DNA from: Gammaproteobacteria bacterium
Lineage (GTDB): Bacteria; Pseudomonadota; Gammaproteobacteria; Tenderiales; Tenderiaceae
Direction: 5' to 3'
Length of the DNA: 64,000 nt
Assembly (NCBI GenBank): GCA_021731365.1
Contig: JAKFXL010000003.1
Span: 1 to 64,000, forward strand
Both the position numbers and the translations under genes were made by a program. This document shows positions 33,316-43,267 of this stretch, piece by piece; within the stretch, counting starts at the first letter, position 1, and every line of letters begins with the position of its first letter. A model generated the notes under the pieces. That model had not been told where the DNA came from and searched no databases. It worked only from the letters and a program-made list of their open reading frames with translations.

Positions 33316-35088
33316 CTAGAAGTGGCTCCCCCACAGGTCGATCCGGTTGCCGTTGGTATCGGTAATGGGTTGTAACCAGACCACCGTGGCAATGCCATTG
33401 CTGTCCAGTAGAGGGATGGGGTTGTAACCGTTGTTGTGCAGCGGCGACCCCACCTTGGCGATTGCCCCCCAGCCACCGTTAATACCTGCCGTATATTTAC
33501 TGGTAACCAGCTGATTGCTGGAGTCGTAGGGGGTCCGCCATACCAGCGTGATATTACCGTTATTGCCCATCACTGCTTTTGGATCAACGGCACTGCCGTC
33601 ATTTAATGTCTCTACCAACCGTGCCGTGCCCCATTTGCCCGATGCAAAGTGGTTTGACCAAAGATCAAAGCGACCGCTCTCCTCCTGTAACCAGATCACC
33701 GATGCGCGCCGCGCACTATCCATTAACAGGATGGGGGAACGTACATCGCCACTGGTATTTGTCTCAAGCAGGACTGGATCATCCCAGCTACCGGCAGAGA
33801 AGTATCTGCTCCAAAGGCTGTATACCAAGGTGAATGCGCTATTGTCCTGCTGCAGCCAGATGGTGGTGATACTGCCCGCACTATCATTCACCATTGAAAC
33901 AGAACCGGCGTCACCACTCGCAGCTGATATGGCAAAACTGGCTGACCATCCCCCCGCATAGTAACTACTCCAGATCTGGCTCACCGCGCCGTTTGACTGC
34001 CCCCAGGAGAGCATGACGTTATTGGTACCGTACAACAAAAGTTGTGGTGTGTGTACATCAGTATTCAGGACATCGATGTTGGTTGAAGCGCTCCAGCCGC
34101 CTGAGTAACGGGCCACCCAGAGGTTCCAGCGGTTACCATCAAATTGACGCCACGCCACCGTTGCCACACCAACAGCGTCTACCACCGCGACAGGGGGTTC
34201 GACACTGCCAAGATCTTCGCTATCCAGCTTTGTGGCCACCGACCAACCCGCCGCGTAACGTGCCCCCCACAGATTCAGATAGCTGCCATCAGATTGTGTC
34301 CAAAACGCAAAGGCGTTACCCGAACCATCCATCAACAGCGTTGGTGATGTCACATCATCCAGGTTTTCACTATCCACCAACGTGGGTGTGCCATCCCATA
34401 CACCGGCCTCGTTACGGCTGGCGTAGAGGTCATAACGGCTACCGCTATGTTGCGTCCAGAGGGCGGTCACATTGCCCAGGCTATCCACCCCGATCTGTAA
34501 CTCACCAATATCCTCAACGTTTTCAGTAACGTTGGCCGAAAGATCCATCGCTTCAATCCGGCTCTCCACCCCCCAGCCGCTATTGGCGATGTAACGCACA
34601 GCCCATAGATCGGTACGCTCAACATCAACACGGGTCGGACCAGACATATAAAAATCGGTGGCGGTCTGGCTCCAGACCACCGTCACATTTCCGCTGCCAT
34701 CCACCACCACTTGAAAGGACTTGACACTCAGCGCCCCCACCTCAAGTCTCTGGGCGTTGCTCCAGCCAATGGCCACGTTATAACGGCTGGCCCAGAGGCT
34801 GATGCTGACGCCATCCGACTGAGTCCAGACCGTGGTCACATTACCACTGCTATCGATAACCGCCCGGGCGCTGTCCACATTGCCACTAATATCGCTATTC
34901 AACGCCAACGGCGCGCCAGCTTCCGGCAAGGGTGTCACCTCCCCTCCTGCACCCGGCCCCTCTGAGGGGATAAGCGTTGGCGCGCTGATGGGGTTATCAC
35001 TGGCGTTATTACCATCTCCAGTGCAGCCAGCCACAGCCAGCAGAACGATCAATAACGGCGCCTTGATGTAATTAAATATTGATTTCAT
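33316..35088 (-). CDS. Lipoprotein with beta-propeller-like repeats
   Basis: The product is 590 residues from the ATG at 35088 (MKSIFNYIKAPLL); the ATG at 35100 is also possible, and the longer frame upstream is not coding. A lipoprotein signal ends in LAVAGC, so the mature N terminus is a lipidated Cys. After a Pro/Gly-rich linker, about ten repeats of 45-55 residues follow, each with DGSGNVTVVW-Q near the front and LWA-RY--GW near the end. Repeats of this type build beta-propellers (sialidase/Kelch-like). It is probably anchored in the outer membrane; no catalytic residues are apparent. The ligand is unknown. Confidence 0.7.
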   Translation of the reverse strand: MKSIFNYIKAPLLIVLLAVAGCTGDGNNASDNPISAPTLIPSEGPGAGGEVTPLPEAGAPLALNSDISGNVDSARAVIDSSGNVTTVWTQSDGVSISLWASRYNVAIGWSNAQRLEVGALSVKSFQVVVDGSGNVTVVWSQTATDFYMSGPTRVDVERTDLWAVRYIANSGWGVESRIEAMDLSANVTENVEDIGELQIGVDSLGNVTALWTQHSGSRYDLYASRNEAGVWDGTPTLVDSENLDDVTSPTLLMDGSGNAFAFWTQSDGSYLNLWGARYAAGWSVATKLDSEDLGSVEPPVAVVDAVGVATVAWRQFDGNRWNLWVARYSGGWSASTNIDVLNTDVHTPQLLLYGTNNVMLSWGQSNGAVSQIWSSYYAGGWSASFAISAASGDAGSVSMVNDSAGSITTIWLQQDNSAFTLVYSLWSRYFSAGSWDDPVLLETNTSGDVRSPILLMDSARRASVIWLQEESGRFDLWSNHFASGKWGTARLVETLNDGSAVDPKAVMGNNGNITLVWRTPYDSSNQLVTSKYTAGINGGWGAIAKVGSPLHNNGYNPIPLLDSNGIATVVWLQPITDTNGNRIDLWGSHF

Positions 35089-35203
35089 AACGGGCTTCAT
35101 TGGGTTCGTAGCTCTGTTTAATACCGCGTTAACAACTCTTTGTCCAGCCAAGCCGCCAATTGACCCCTTGGATACGCGGCTTAATTTGCTAGAATCGCCC
35201 CCC

Positions 35204-37375
35204 ATGGACGTTACACATATTATCGACCCCTTGAACGATGCCCAAAGGGAGGCGGTCACCGCCCCGACGGGACAACAGCTGGTTTTGGCCGGTGCTGGCA
35301 GCGGCAAGACCCGAGTCCTGGTGCACCGCATCGCCTGGAATATGGCGGTAGACCACGTCTCGCCCTACAACATGATGGCGGTCACCTTCACCAATAAGGC
35401 CGCCGCCGAGATGCGCCACCGCATCGAGGAGCTGCTCGGCACCCCCATCGGCGGCATGTGGGTCGGCACCTTTCACGGCCTGGCGCACCGCTTCCTGCGC
35501 GCCCACTGGCAGGATGCCAAGTTGCCGCAGAGTTTTCAGATCCTCGATTCGGATGACCAGTACCGTCTGGTACGTCGCATCCTGCGCAACCTCGAACTCG
35601 ACGAGGCCAAGTGGCCACCACGTCAGGTGCAGTGGTATATCAACGGCTGCAAGGACGAAGGGCTACGTCCCCAACATATCGACCACCACGGCGACCACTA
35701 CACCAAACAGATGGTGCGTCTCTATCAGGCCTATCAAGACCACTGTAACCAATCTGGCCTAGTGGACTTTGCCGAACTGCTGCTGCGCGCCCACGAACTA
35801 TTGCGCGACCGCGCCGACATCCTGCACCACTACCGCGAACGGTTCCGCTACATCCTTGTCGACGAATTTCAGGATACCAATACCCTGCAATACGCCTGGC
35901 TGCGACTGCTGGCTGGCCCCGAAGGCAACCTCTTTATCGTCGGTGATGATGACCAATCCATCTACGGCTGGCGCGGTGCCAAGATTGAAAACATCCACCA
36001 GTTCAGTCGCGACTACCCCAAGACACTCACCATCCGCCTGGAGCAGAACTACCGCTCCACCGCCACGATCCTCAACGCCGCCAACGCCGTCATCACCCAC
36101 AACGACGACCGCCTTGGCAAAGAGCTATGGACCGATGGCGAAGAGGGCGAACCAATTTACCTCTACACCGCCTTCAACGATCTCGATGAAGCGCGCTTCA
36201 CCGTCAACCGCATCGCCCAGTGGGGCAACGAAGGCAACGCCTACCGCGACAGCGCCATCCTCTACCGTTCCAACGCCCAATCGCGGGTATTAGAAGAGGC
36301 GCTGCTCCAGGCACGTATCCCCTACCGCATCTACGGTGGCCTGCGCTTTTTTGAACGGCAGGAGATCAGGGATGCACTCGGCTACATGCACCTCATGGCC
36401 AACCGCCATAACGACGCCGCCTTTGAACGCATTATCAATACACCCACCCGTGGCATTGGCGACAAGAGCCTCACCACCGTTCGTGAACTGGCCCGTGAGC
36501 AGAGCACCTCACTCTGGAGCGCTGCACAGCGGGTCATCGACGAACAGCGCCTGCCCAACCGCGCCTCACTCGCCATCCAAAAATTCATCGACCTCATCAA
36601 CACCATGAACAGCTATTGCACAGACCGTGAATTGGGCGAACAGGTCGACCATATGCTCCAGGTCAGCGAGCTGATCGAACACTACAAAAAAGAGAAGGGT
36701 GAAAAGGGCCAGGCACGCATAGAAAACCTGGAAGAGTTGGTCAGCGCCGCCCGTGGCTTTGAATACAAAGATGACGAACACGAAAACATCGACGTGCTCA
36801 CCGCCTTCCTCTCCCACGCCGCCCTCGAAGCCGGAGAAGGGCAGGCCGATCCATGGGAGGATTGCGTGCAGCTCATGACACTGCACTCCGCCAAAGGACT
36901 CGAATTCCCACTGGTCTTCCTCAGCGGCATGGAGGAGGGACTCTTCCCGCATCAAATGTCCATCGACGAACCGGGCCGCCTCGAAGAGGAGCGCCGCCTC
37001 TGCTACGTCGGCATCACCCGCGCCCGCACCCTGCTCTACATCACCCACGCCGAAGCCCGTCGACTACACGGCCAGGAGCGTTTTTCTCTGCCATCACGCT
37101 TCATCCGCGAAATCCCCGACGAACTGATTAAGACCATTCGCATCAAAACCAACATCACCTACCCAAGCGCAGCCACAACCCGTTACGACCGCAACGAATA
37201 TGACCAGAGCGAAGAGGGGTTGCGCCTGGGACAGCGGGTGCTGCATCAAAAATTTGGCGAAGGGGTTATTCTAAATTACGAAGGCAGTGGCAGCAGTGCC
37301 AGAGTACAGGTCAACTTTGATAACGTCGGCACAAAATGGCTCGTCACCGCATACGCCAACCTGTCGCTTTGTTAA
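35204..37375 (+). CDS. uvrD: DNA helicase II (UvrD)
   Basis: The product is 723 residues from the ATG at 35204; the frame extends further up but MDVTHIIDPLNDAQREAV matches the known UvrD start. Superfamily 1A motifs are visible: AGAGSGKT (Walker A), FTNKAAAEM (Ia), DEFQDTN (II), GDDDQSIYGWRGA (III), LEQNYRS (IV), LMTLHSAKGLEFPLVFL (V) and RRLCYVGITRA (VI). It unwinds DNA 3' to 5' in nucleotide-excision and mismatch repair. The C terminus (GQRVLHQKFGEGVILNYEG) is the UvrD-type Tudor-like tail that contacts UvrB or RNA polymerase. It stands alone. Confidence 0.96.
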   Translation: MDVTHIIDPLNDAQREAVTAPTGQQLVLAGAGSGKTRVLVHRIAWNMAVDHVSPYNMMAVTFTNKAAAEMRHRIEELLGTPIGGMWVGTFHGLAHRFLRAHWQDAKLPQSFQILDSDDQYRLVRRILRNLELDEAKWPPRQVQWYINGCKDEGLRPQHIDHHGDHYTKQMVRLYQAYQDHCNQSGLVDFAELLLRAHELLRDRADILHHYRERFRYILVDEFQDTNTLQYAWLRLLAGPEGNLFIVGDDDQSIYGWRGAKIENIHQFSRDYPKTLTIRLEQNYRSTATILNAANAVITHNDDRLGKELWTDGEEGEPIYLYTAFNDLDEARFTVNRIAQWGNEGNAYRDSAILYRSNAQSRVLEEALLQARIPYRIYGGLRFFERQEIRDALGYMHLMANRHNDAAFERIINTPTRGIGDKSLTTVRELAREQSTSLWSAAQRVIDEQRLPNRASLAIQKFIDLINTMNSYCTDRELGEQVDHMLQVSELIEHYKKEKGEKGQARIENLEELVSAARGFEYKDDEHENIDVLTAFLSHAALEAGEGQADPWEDCVQLMTLHSAKGLEFPLVFLSGMEEGLFPHQMSIDEPGRLEEERRLCYVGITRARTLLYITHAEARRLHGQERFSLPSRFIREIPDELIKTIRIKTNITYPSAATTRYDRNEYDQSEEGLRLGQRVLHQKFGEGVILNYEGSGSSARVQVNFDNVGTKWLVTAYANLSLC

Positions 37376-37484
37376 ACGGGTAGCTTACCTGTTCGGCATA
37401 CACGCCAAACCAACAGACTCTTTTAAAGCAGAGAGTACGCCCGTTCATCGCGTCCCCATCAAAGAGAAGATAACAGCCAAAAAA

Positions 37485-37515
37485 ATATGCCCCCGTCAAA
37501 AACGGGGGCATATCT
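37485..37515. terminator. Bidirectional terminator between uvrD and the CSLREA gene
   Basis: ATGCCCCCGT / ACGGGGGCAT form a 10-bp stem with a 5-base loop, flanked by A-rich and T-containing sequence on both sides. It can serve both convergent genes. Confidence 0.7.
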
Positions 37516-37540
37516 ATCTAACACTGACTTACATTAAAAC

Positions 37541-39985
37541 CTATTTAAACTCATAGGCACCAATATCGTAATCAGAACCATCACCAGTACTGCCAGCACC
37601 CAACTTATCACCATCCTGTGGCCGCGCCACACCCAGCAGATCTGTCAGCACACCTGAGCTTGCAGTATTTTTACCACGATCAATCGCAGGTGAACCAGCA
37701 CGCACACGGTAATCCCCAGCCCCTACAAACATCGGATCGGCGTAACTGTTATTGGAACTGCCAGCCCAAATATTTGAGTTTGCGCCAAGAATGGAATTGC
37801 TTACTTTAGCATCCCAACCACCCGAGACCTCATAGCCAGAGTTTCCTCTCACTACACTGTTGATGACATCCAATGTGCCAGAGGCACCAACCACAACGCC
37901 CCCACCCGTATTGGCGGCCACCGTGTTATTAACCACCTTCGCCTTTCCATATGAGGCGATATCAATGGCAGCACCATTTGCGCCTGTATTGGTATTTTCA
38001 ACAATCAGGTTATTGGCCAACAACATCTCCTGGCCGTAAGCGCCTATGGAAACAGCAGCCCCCACGTTAGCGATATTGCCTTTAAACACATTGCTGCTGA
38101 TGGACGAAGCATAGCTATAGCCATTGATAAAAACCGTACCGCCGCCTCCTGTCTGATTATTTAAAAAGGTGTTATTACTAACCGTAATGCCGCCATGCGC
38201 AGAAAATATAGCGCTACCACTCTGTGCCTTGTTATTAATGAAGGAGTTGTTTTTAATAAAACCGGCCAACCCCCTCACATACATACCACCAGCGAATGAG
38301 GTCGCACTACCGTTATCACGAATGATATTATTCGATACAGTCCCTCCCCAGGTAACATAGACTCCAACGCTTGGATTATTTCTAATTGTAAACCCGTTAA
38401 TTGTGCTACCCCCCTCAACCGGGACATCTCCACTATTAACAACAACGGTGGTAGAAGACAGTCCTGTGCCATCAAGGATAGTGCTCTGCGCCCCGTGAGT
38501 ACTAACAAGCTTTTTGTTAAACCCTATAGTAACCGATTGGTTATAGGTACCCGGCCCAACGGTAATGGTTGCCCCAGCCGCTGCCGCATCAATGGCTGCC
38601 TGTATGCTGGTATAGGCACACCCTGATGGGCATACCGTTGCAATCTGGGTAGGTTGCCGTTCAAAAGCACCAATATCACACTGGGCAACACCATCGTTGT
38701 TACCATCCCTTGGGCGTAGCTTGCCCAGTTGGTCGTATGTCGAGCATGAGGCAGTGACCGCCTTATCTATCGCAGGACTATTCACAAGCAGAGGGAAATA
38801 GGTTTGGCCTGTTGCTGCGTCAGTAGCTATTGCCGCAAGACCGGGGCTACCCACAAAGTCTGTTGCCAACAACTGCATATTACAACCAGACATTGAACCA
38901 ACTATATTGCCCCCCCCCGAAATACGCTGCGATGTTGTTTGTCCAGACGGTGGTGGTCCACTGTATACCCAGTCCATCGAGCAATCAGGGCCAGACGGTG
39001 CAGTATTGTTGGCAACAATACTGTTTGTTAACGTTATTACCCCTGCTATACCACCACCAAAACCCGACTGATTATTGGTAATGGTGCTGTTTGTCACAGA
39101 AATAGCCCCTGACCACGATGGGCCTTGTAAATACACTGCCCCACCACCCGTGCCATTGTATATTCCCCCGATGCCCTTGTTGTTGGCAAAGGTTGAGTTT
39201 GTAATAGCCAAATCACCATATACCAGGGTAATACCCGCTGATGCACCGGTATTGTTAATAAAGGTACTTTTATCAATCGTCCCCTTATCAGAATACTGGG
39301 TATGAATTACCGCACCATCGCCATTTTTACACTCAACGCCGCCCTTGGTTATGGGGCGATTTCCATCAAAAACACTGTTTTTAATGGCCAACTTACCCAC
39401 AAACTCTATAGCGCCCCCACTACTGCCGCAGTTATTAGTAAACAGTCCCCCATCAATAGATAAGCTGTTAGAGGGATCGTATGATGTTGCACGTGACTTT
39501 ATTGCACTCCCAAGATTGCCATCAAAACGGACATTGTTTGCAGTCAGGGACCCTTCATTAAAGACACCACCACCATAAGATATGCCATTTACAACAGCCA
39601 AATTGGTCATCAACACCGTTTTTTTGTCTGCAATATGAAATACTCGCTCTTGTAAATTGGCATTAATGGTTGTCAATGTACGTCCCGCTCCATTAATGGT
39701 CAGGTGATCACGAATATCCAGGTCGCCCGTTGTGGAGAGATCTTCATTGGCCCCTATGAGGGTGAGCACATAGTTACCTTGTGGCACATTGATCACATCG
39801 GCCCCTGCCAGATTGTTTGCTGCAACAATCGCTTCACGCAGGGAGCAGTCGCTGTTACAGAGACCATCATTGGTATCTGCCACTTTGGTGACTGTAAAGG
39901 TTGCTGCGGAGACGTTTGTACACGCCGCCGCCACTGCCAGGGTTATTAGAGTCCGAACTGCTGTTCGTTTTGAGAGTAATTTCAT
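37541..39985 (-). CDS. CSLREA-domain right-handed beta-helix exoprotein
   Basis: The product is 814 residues from the ATG at 39985 (MKLLSKRTAVRTLI), with AAGGAA upstream. A signal peptide ends near VSAA. The CSLREA motif (DTNDGLCNSDCSLREAI) is at about residues 40-55. Two parabolic beta-helix regions follow (many N-x-x-N-N-x-x steps), each closed by an RP-DG-N-G-DIGAFE-type module (LRPRDGNNDGVAQCDIGAFE and DYDIGAYEFK). Such proteins are surface or secreted and many bind or cut polysaccharides, but no catalytic site is evident. No PEP-CTERM or other anchor is present. Confidence 0.82.
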   Translation of the reverse strand: MKLLSKRTAVRTLITLAVAAACTNVSAATFTVTKVADTNDGLCNSDCSLREAIVAANNLAGADVINVPQGNYVLTLIGANEDLSTTGDLDIRDHLTINGAGRTLTTINANLQERVFHIADKKTVLMTNLAVVNGISYGGGVFNEGSLTANNVRFDGNLGSAIKSRATSYDPSNSLSIDGGLFTNNCGSSGGAIEFVGKLAIKNSVFDGNRPITKGGVECKNGDGAVIHTQYSDKGTIDKSTFINNTGASAGITLVYGDLAITNSTFANNKGIGGIYNGTGGGAVYLQGPSWSGAISVTNSTITNNQSGFGGGIAGVITLTNSIVANNTAPSGPDCSMDWVYSGPPPSGQTTSQRISGGGNIVGSMSGCNMQLLATDFVGSPGLAAIATDAATGQTYFPLLVNSPAIDKAVTASCSTYDQLGKLRPRDGNNDGVAQCDIGAFERQPTQIATVCPSGCAYTSIQAAIDAAAAGATITVGPGTYNQSVTIGFNKKLVSTHGAQSTILDGTGLSSTTVVVNSGDVPVEGGSTINGFTIRNNPSVGVYVTWGGTVSNNIIRDNGSATSFAGGMYVRGLAGFIKNNSFINNKAQSGSAIFSAHGGITVSNNTFLNNQTGGGGTVFINGYSYASSISSNVFKGNIANVGAAVSIGAYGQEMLLANNLIVENTNTGANGAAIDIASYGKAKVVNNTVAANTGGGVVVGASGTLDVINSVVRGNSGYEVSGGWDAKVSNSILGANSNIWAGSSNNSYADPMFVGAGDYRVRAGSPAIDRGKNTASSGVLTDLLGVARPQDGDKLGAGSTGDGSDYDIGAYEFK

Positions 39986-40377
39986 TTTCCATTCCTTGAA
40001 AAAGTAAAATACGTAATATCTACGGCCATCCATGGCCCATCACTGCTAGAGCCATGGTGGCGACTACGCTATATCAATCATGGCAGTAAGTAAATTAATT
40101 TAATCAACCTAGGCAATAATATTTATTATCCATCTTTGGGTGGGTTCGCAGTCATAGGGGGTTATTAATTTTTTATTACAAAATATTAAAAAACCTTAAC
40201 TCCTGGCATCGTCAAACCTGACACCCGATTAAACGATTTTATAAAGCAGGGTCTATTGCTCGGGAGGTAAGAGAAGTGACAACATAAGGCATGACTAATG
40301 AACAAAAAGGTTTTTGGTTAGAAATGAATAACAGTTTTAAGCAGGTATTAAAAGTTAAGACCTCTTAACGTGCCCAT
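39986..40377. other. AT-rich intergenic region, no gene seen
   Basis: About 390 bases upstream of the CSLREA gene. They contain AT-rich stretches suited to promoters but no clear paired -35/-10 boxes, no coding frame and no RNA gene that I can recognise. Confidence 0.4.
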
Positions 40378-40409
40378 TAAAAAGCCTGACCATGGGCCAG
40401 GCTTTTTAA
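40378..40409. terminator. Terminator behind the lipoprotein gene
   Basis: AAAAAGCCTG / CAGGCTTTTT have an 8-12-base loop and run into T/A tails on both strands, 36 bases downstream of the minus-strand stop at 40445. Confidence 0.8.
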
Positions 40410-40444
40410 TGGATTCAGGATAGACCAGATTGATCAGCGCATCT

Positions 40445-40870
40445 TTAACGACTGAAGCCTTCCGCTGAAATTGTATGTGAGGCGATAAGCGGCACATCAT
40501 CAGGCTCTACAGAATCAAACAGGGTTAACGTCTCTGCGGCCCCTTTGCCAGAGCTATAATTAACCTGGTAATCAAACATGTAAAAACGGCCACTGAGCAC
40601 GGTGTTCACTTCAACATTTTTTAACGTATAACTCTGCACGGCCCCCAGTGACTGTTTTATATGTTCAAGATGAGTCTGCCACTCCTCTTTGGCCCGGCTG
40701 TCTGAATAAAAGCTCAGTGCTTTTTCCATCTCCTGCTGCTGTTGCGCCTGATAAAATGCATCTGCTGTTTTTTGTGCCACATCAACATCGGGCGATCCGA
40801 CTGAGCATCCCCCCAGCCACAACCCCATTAAACCCATCAATCCCATTTTTATTTTTTTACTCAACAACAC
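40445..40870 (-). CDS. Small lipoprotein
   Basis: The product is 141 residues. The lipobox LWLGGC ends a signal peptide that begins MLLSKKIKMGLM. The mature domain starts with a helix (DVAQKTADAFYQAQQQQEMEKALSFYSD, quoted in part) and continues in strands (YTLKNVEVNTVLSGRFYMFDY), an NTF2-like pattern common to DUF4019/DUF4878-type lipoproteins. It is periplasmic, attached to a membrane. It precedes nothing in operon; the thioesterase gene starts upstream on the same strand and ends 13 bases away. Role unknown. Confidence 0.65.
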   Translation of the reverse strand: MLLSKKIKMGLMGLMGLWLGGCSVGSPDVDVAQKTADAFYQAQQQQEMEKALSFYSDSRAKEEWQTHLEHIKQSLGAVQSYTLKNVEVNTVLSGRFYMFDYQVNYSSGKGAAETLTLFDSVEPDDVPLIASHTISAEGFSR

Positions 40871-40882
40871 TTACTCTCTCCA

Positions 40883-41269
40883 CTACGTTTTTTTAATCGG
40901 TGTGGGTCGACGATTTTCGTCCACCGCCACATAAGTTAATACTGCTTGTGTAACTTTAACCGGATTTTCCATCTTATTCCGCTCAGCAAACACAGCCACC
41001 TCAATGGTGATAGAGGTAGTGCCCACCTTGATTATATCGGCGTAACAACTGACCAGATCACCAATAAAGACCGGCTGATAAAAGGCAAATGAGTTGACCG
41101 CTACGGTCACTACCCGCCCCCCCACATAACGGTGGGCAACCACACTACCAGCCAGATCCACCTGCGACATAATCCAGCCACCAAAAATATCACCGGCCGA
41201 ATTGGTATCTGCGGGCATGGCCATCACCCGAATCATCGGCTGTTTATCTGTGGGCATCGTATCCATCAT
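40883..41269 (-). CDS. Acyl-CoA thioesterase, YciA-like hot-dog protein
   Basis: The product is 128 residues. The hot-dog thioesterase motif is visible: MPADTNSAGDIFGGWIMSQVDLAG (Asn/Asp and Gly-Gly active-site helix), then VTVAVNSFAFYQPVFIGDLVSCYA. It hydrolyses acyl-CoA esters to free acid and CoA in the cytoplasm. It overlaps the upstream acyl-CoA synthetase by one base, so the two opposing activities are probably made from one mRNA. The start MMDT may be shorter by one codon. Other PaaI/YciA relatives differ in chain length; that is not deducible here. Confidence 0.85.
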   Translation of the reverse strand: MMDTMPTDKQPMIRVMAMPADTNSAGDIFGGWIMSQVDLAGSVVAHRYVGGRVVTVAVNSFAFYQPVFIGDLVSCYADIIKVGTTSITIEVAVFAERNKMENPVKVTQAVLTYVAVDENRRPTPIKKT

Positions 41270-43032
41270 TAATGCCCTTCATACATGCTGGCAATCTCTG
41301 CCTGATGGCGCTCCATCAACTTGGCCCGTTTCAGTTTTAATGTAGGGGTCAACATCTCATTCTCCACAGTCCATGGTTCAGCCACAACCGTCACTCGTCT
41401 AATCTGTGCATAACCGGGAAAGCTGGAGAGACATTCGCACAGGAGTACAATCAACTGTTCTTCCAGTTTAGCATCACGATTAATATTCCGTTTTATCATC
41501 TCATCCTCATTAACGACCAGCAGCGCTGTCAGGAAGGGGCGATTATCACCGATCAGCATCACCTGTTCAAACAGCGGGTCGGTACTGATTGCCATCTCTA
41601 CATCCGCCGGGGGCACCTTCTCACCATTGGCCAATACCAAAACATCTTTCAATCGACCCGTGATGTAGAGACGTTTGCCTTCAACTTTTGCCTTGTCACC
41701 GGTATGCAACCAGCCATCGCTGTCGATCATGCTATTAGTAACTTCTTGATTATTCCAGTACCCCAACATGACCCCTGGTCCACGCAATAACAGTTCATCA
41801 TCTTTACCAATGCGGACCTCCACTTCGGGCAGAGGTGGACCAACACTAAGCGGATCATTATTAGCCGCCACATTCACCGATGCAACAGGGCTGAACTCGG
41901 TCATGCCGTAACCCTGCAATAGATTTAAACCGAGGCCAAGAAAGGTACGGCCCACATGTTCAGGCATCGGCGCACCACCGCAGATGGCGATGCGTACCCG
42001 CCCACCCAACTTCGCCATAATTTTACCCGCCACCAGTTTTTGCAGCAGGGGGTGCAACAACATCACCGGCTGCCAGTGACCACGCCCTTGTGACATCTGA
42101 AACTTTCCCCACCCTGACGCCACAGCCCACTCAAACAGTTTGCGTTTAACCGGACTCTGTAATTGGGCGTTGATTTTAGCGTAGGTACGTTCGTAAATAC
42201 GCGGCACCGAGATCAACACAGTGGGTTTGATGGTGATCAAATCCTCCGCCAGCAACAACACCGAACGGGCAAAAGCAACTGTGGCACCCGTCATCATCGG
42301 CAGGTAGTAACCGATGGTCCGTTCGAGTGCGTGTGAAAGTGGCAAAAAGGAGAGAAAAAGATCACTGCTATAAACAGCCACAGCACGAACACCGGCGTGG
42401 GCATTCCATAAAATATTAGCGTGACTCAACATCACCCCTTTGGGCCGCCCCGTTGTGCCGGAGGTATATACAATGGTGGCCAGTGCATCGCTGCTCTGTT
42501 CCAAAGTGATCAGCTCAGCCCCTGATGCCGGCAATACATCAGCCACCGAGTGCAGCTGCGAATCATCACACGACGCCAATGACCAGAGATGCAGCTGCGC
42601 TGGCAATGTCTCACCTTTCAGCTCATTCCACTGCGCCAGGCTTTCGAGCAGTAACAGTTTTACATTGGCATCGTTAAGAATATAGGCAACGTTGCCAGGA
42701 CGGTCATTAACATACAGCGGCACAATCACCAGCCCCAACCCCAACGCCGCCTGTTCAAAGATCACCCATTCGGGACAGTTGCACACCATCACCGCCACCC
42801 GCTCGCCCGGCTGCAACCCAAGTGCCTGCATTGCCACTTGCCAACGCGCAACCTGCACCGCCATCTCGCGCCAGCTCAAATCAGACCAGCGCTGCTGTTG
42901 TAAATCAAAGTAACGATAAGCCGTTGCATCAGCAGAGTGCTGGGAACGCAAACGAAACAGCCCCGGCAGTGTGACTGCGGCGGCGGGAGTAATCAGATCA
43001 TCAACGATTAAAGTATCCATACAGTGCTCCAC
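41269..43032 (-). CDS. Long-chain fatty-acid CoA ligase (AMP-forming)
   Basis: The product is 587 residues (or from the second Met, MDTLIVDD). Adenylate-forming motifs are present: ATIVYTSGTTGRPKGVMLSH (AMP/Thr-rich loop, A3), QGYGMTEFSPV (A5), WLHTGDKAKVEGKRLYITGRLKD (A7-A8) and a C-terminal Lys region (TLKLKRAKLMERH). The large long-chain group (FAA1/AMP-binding) fits best. It activates fatty acids for beta-oxidation, and the nearby fadE-fadI-fadJ genes point the same way. A 235-base gap with a palindromic repeat separates it from fadJ. Confidence 0.88.
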   Translation of the reverse strand: MEHCMDTLIVDDLITPAAAVTLPGLFRLRSQHSADATAYRYFDLQQQRWSDLSWREMAVQVARWQVAMQALGLQPGERVAVMVCNCPEWVIFEQAALGLGLVIVPLYVNDRPGNVAYILNDANVKLLLLESLAQWNELKGETLPAQLHLWSLASCDDSQLHSVADVLPASGAELITLEQSSDALATIVYTSGTTGRPKGVMLSHANILWNAHAGVRAVAVYSSDLFLSFLPLSHALERTIGYYLPMMTGATVAFARSVLLLAEDLITIKPTVLISVPRIYERTYAKINAQLQSPVKRKLFEWAVASGWGKFQMSQGRGHWQPVMLLHPLLQKLVAGKIMAKLGGRVRIAICGGAPMPEHVGRTFLGLGLNLLQGYGMTEFSPVASVNVAANNDPLSVGPPLPEVEVRIGKDDELLLRGPGVMLGYWNNQEVTNSMIDSDGWLHTGDKAKVEGKRLYITGRLKDVLVLANGEKVPPADVEMAISTDPLFEQVMLIGDNRPFLTALLVVNEDEMIKRNINRDAKLEEQLIVLLCECLSSFPGYAQIRRVTVVAEPWTVENEMLTPTLKLKRAKLMERHQAEIASMYEGH

Positions 43033-43130
43033 CCATAAGAATTATTTTTACATTTTTGTAAGAGACCCAAAGCGCTTCTGTTACCACCACAATCATTGCG
43101 AAATGAGGTTTGATTTATTGTTCTGAGCAT

Positions 43131-43153
43131 TGGTGCACAGAGTGCACCCTACA
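43131..43153. repeat. Palindromic intergenic repeat, copy A
   Basis: GGTGCAC / GTGCACC (43132-43148) is followed by CTACA. A related sequence (TGGTGCGCACAGCACACCCTAC) lies at 60682-60703. It resembles short interspersed repeats of proteobacteria. Confidence 0.6.
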
Positions 43154-43267
43154 TATTTTTCCTAACCATCGAATCTCATAGCCATAACTAAAGTGATCCA
43201 GATGAGGCATCATGGAATCCGGAAACTATGCTCCCGGATTCCGCTGCACTCTATTCAGGCACAGATA

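Noticed and set aside
37541-39985. CSLREA protein as a PEP-CTERM or autotransporter protein
   Set aside because: It ends in IGAYEFK with no sorting signal, and no barrel domain is present.
43213-43241. Stem GGAATCCGG / CCGGATTCC behind fadJ as a terminator
   Set aside because: The stem is good but no T-run follows on either strand, so I do not call it a terminator.
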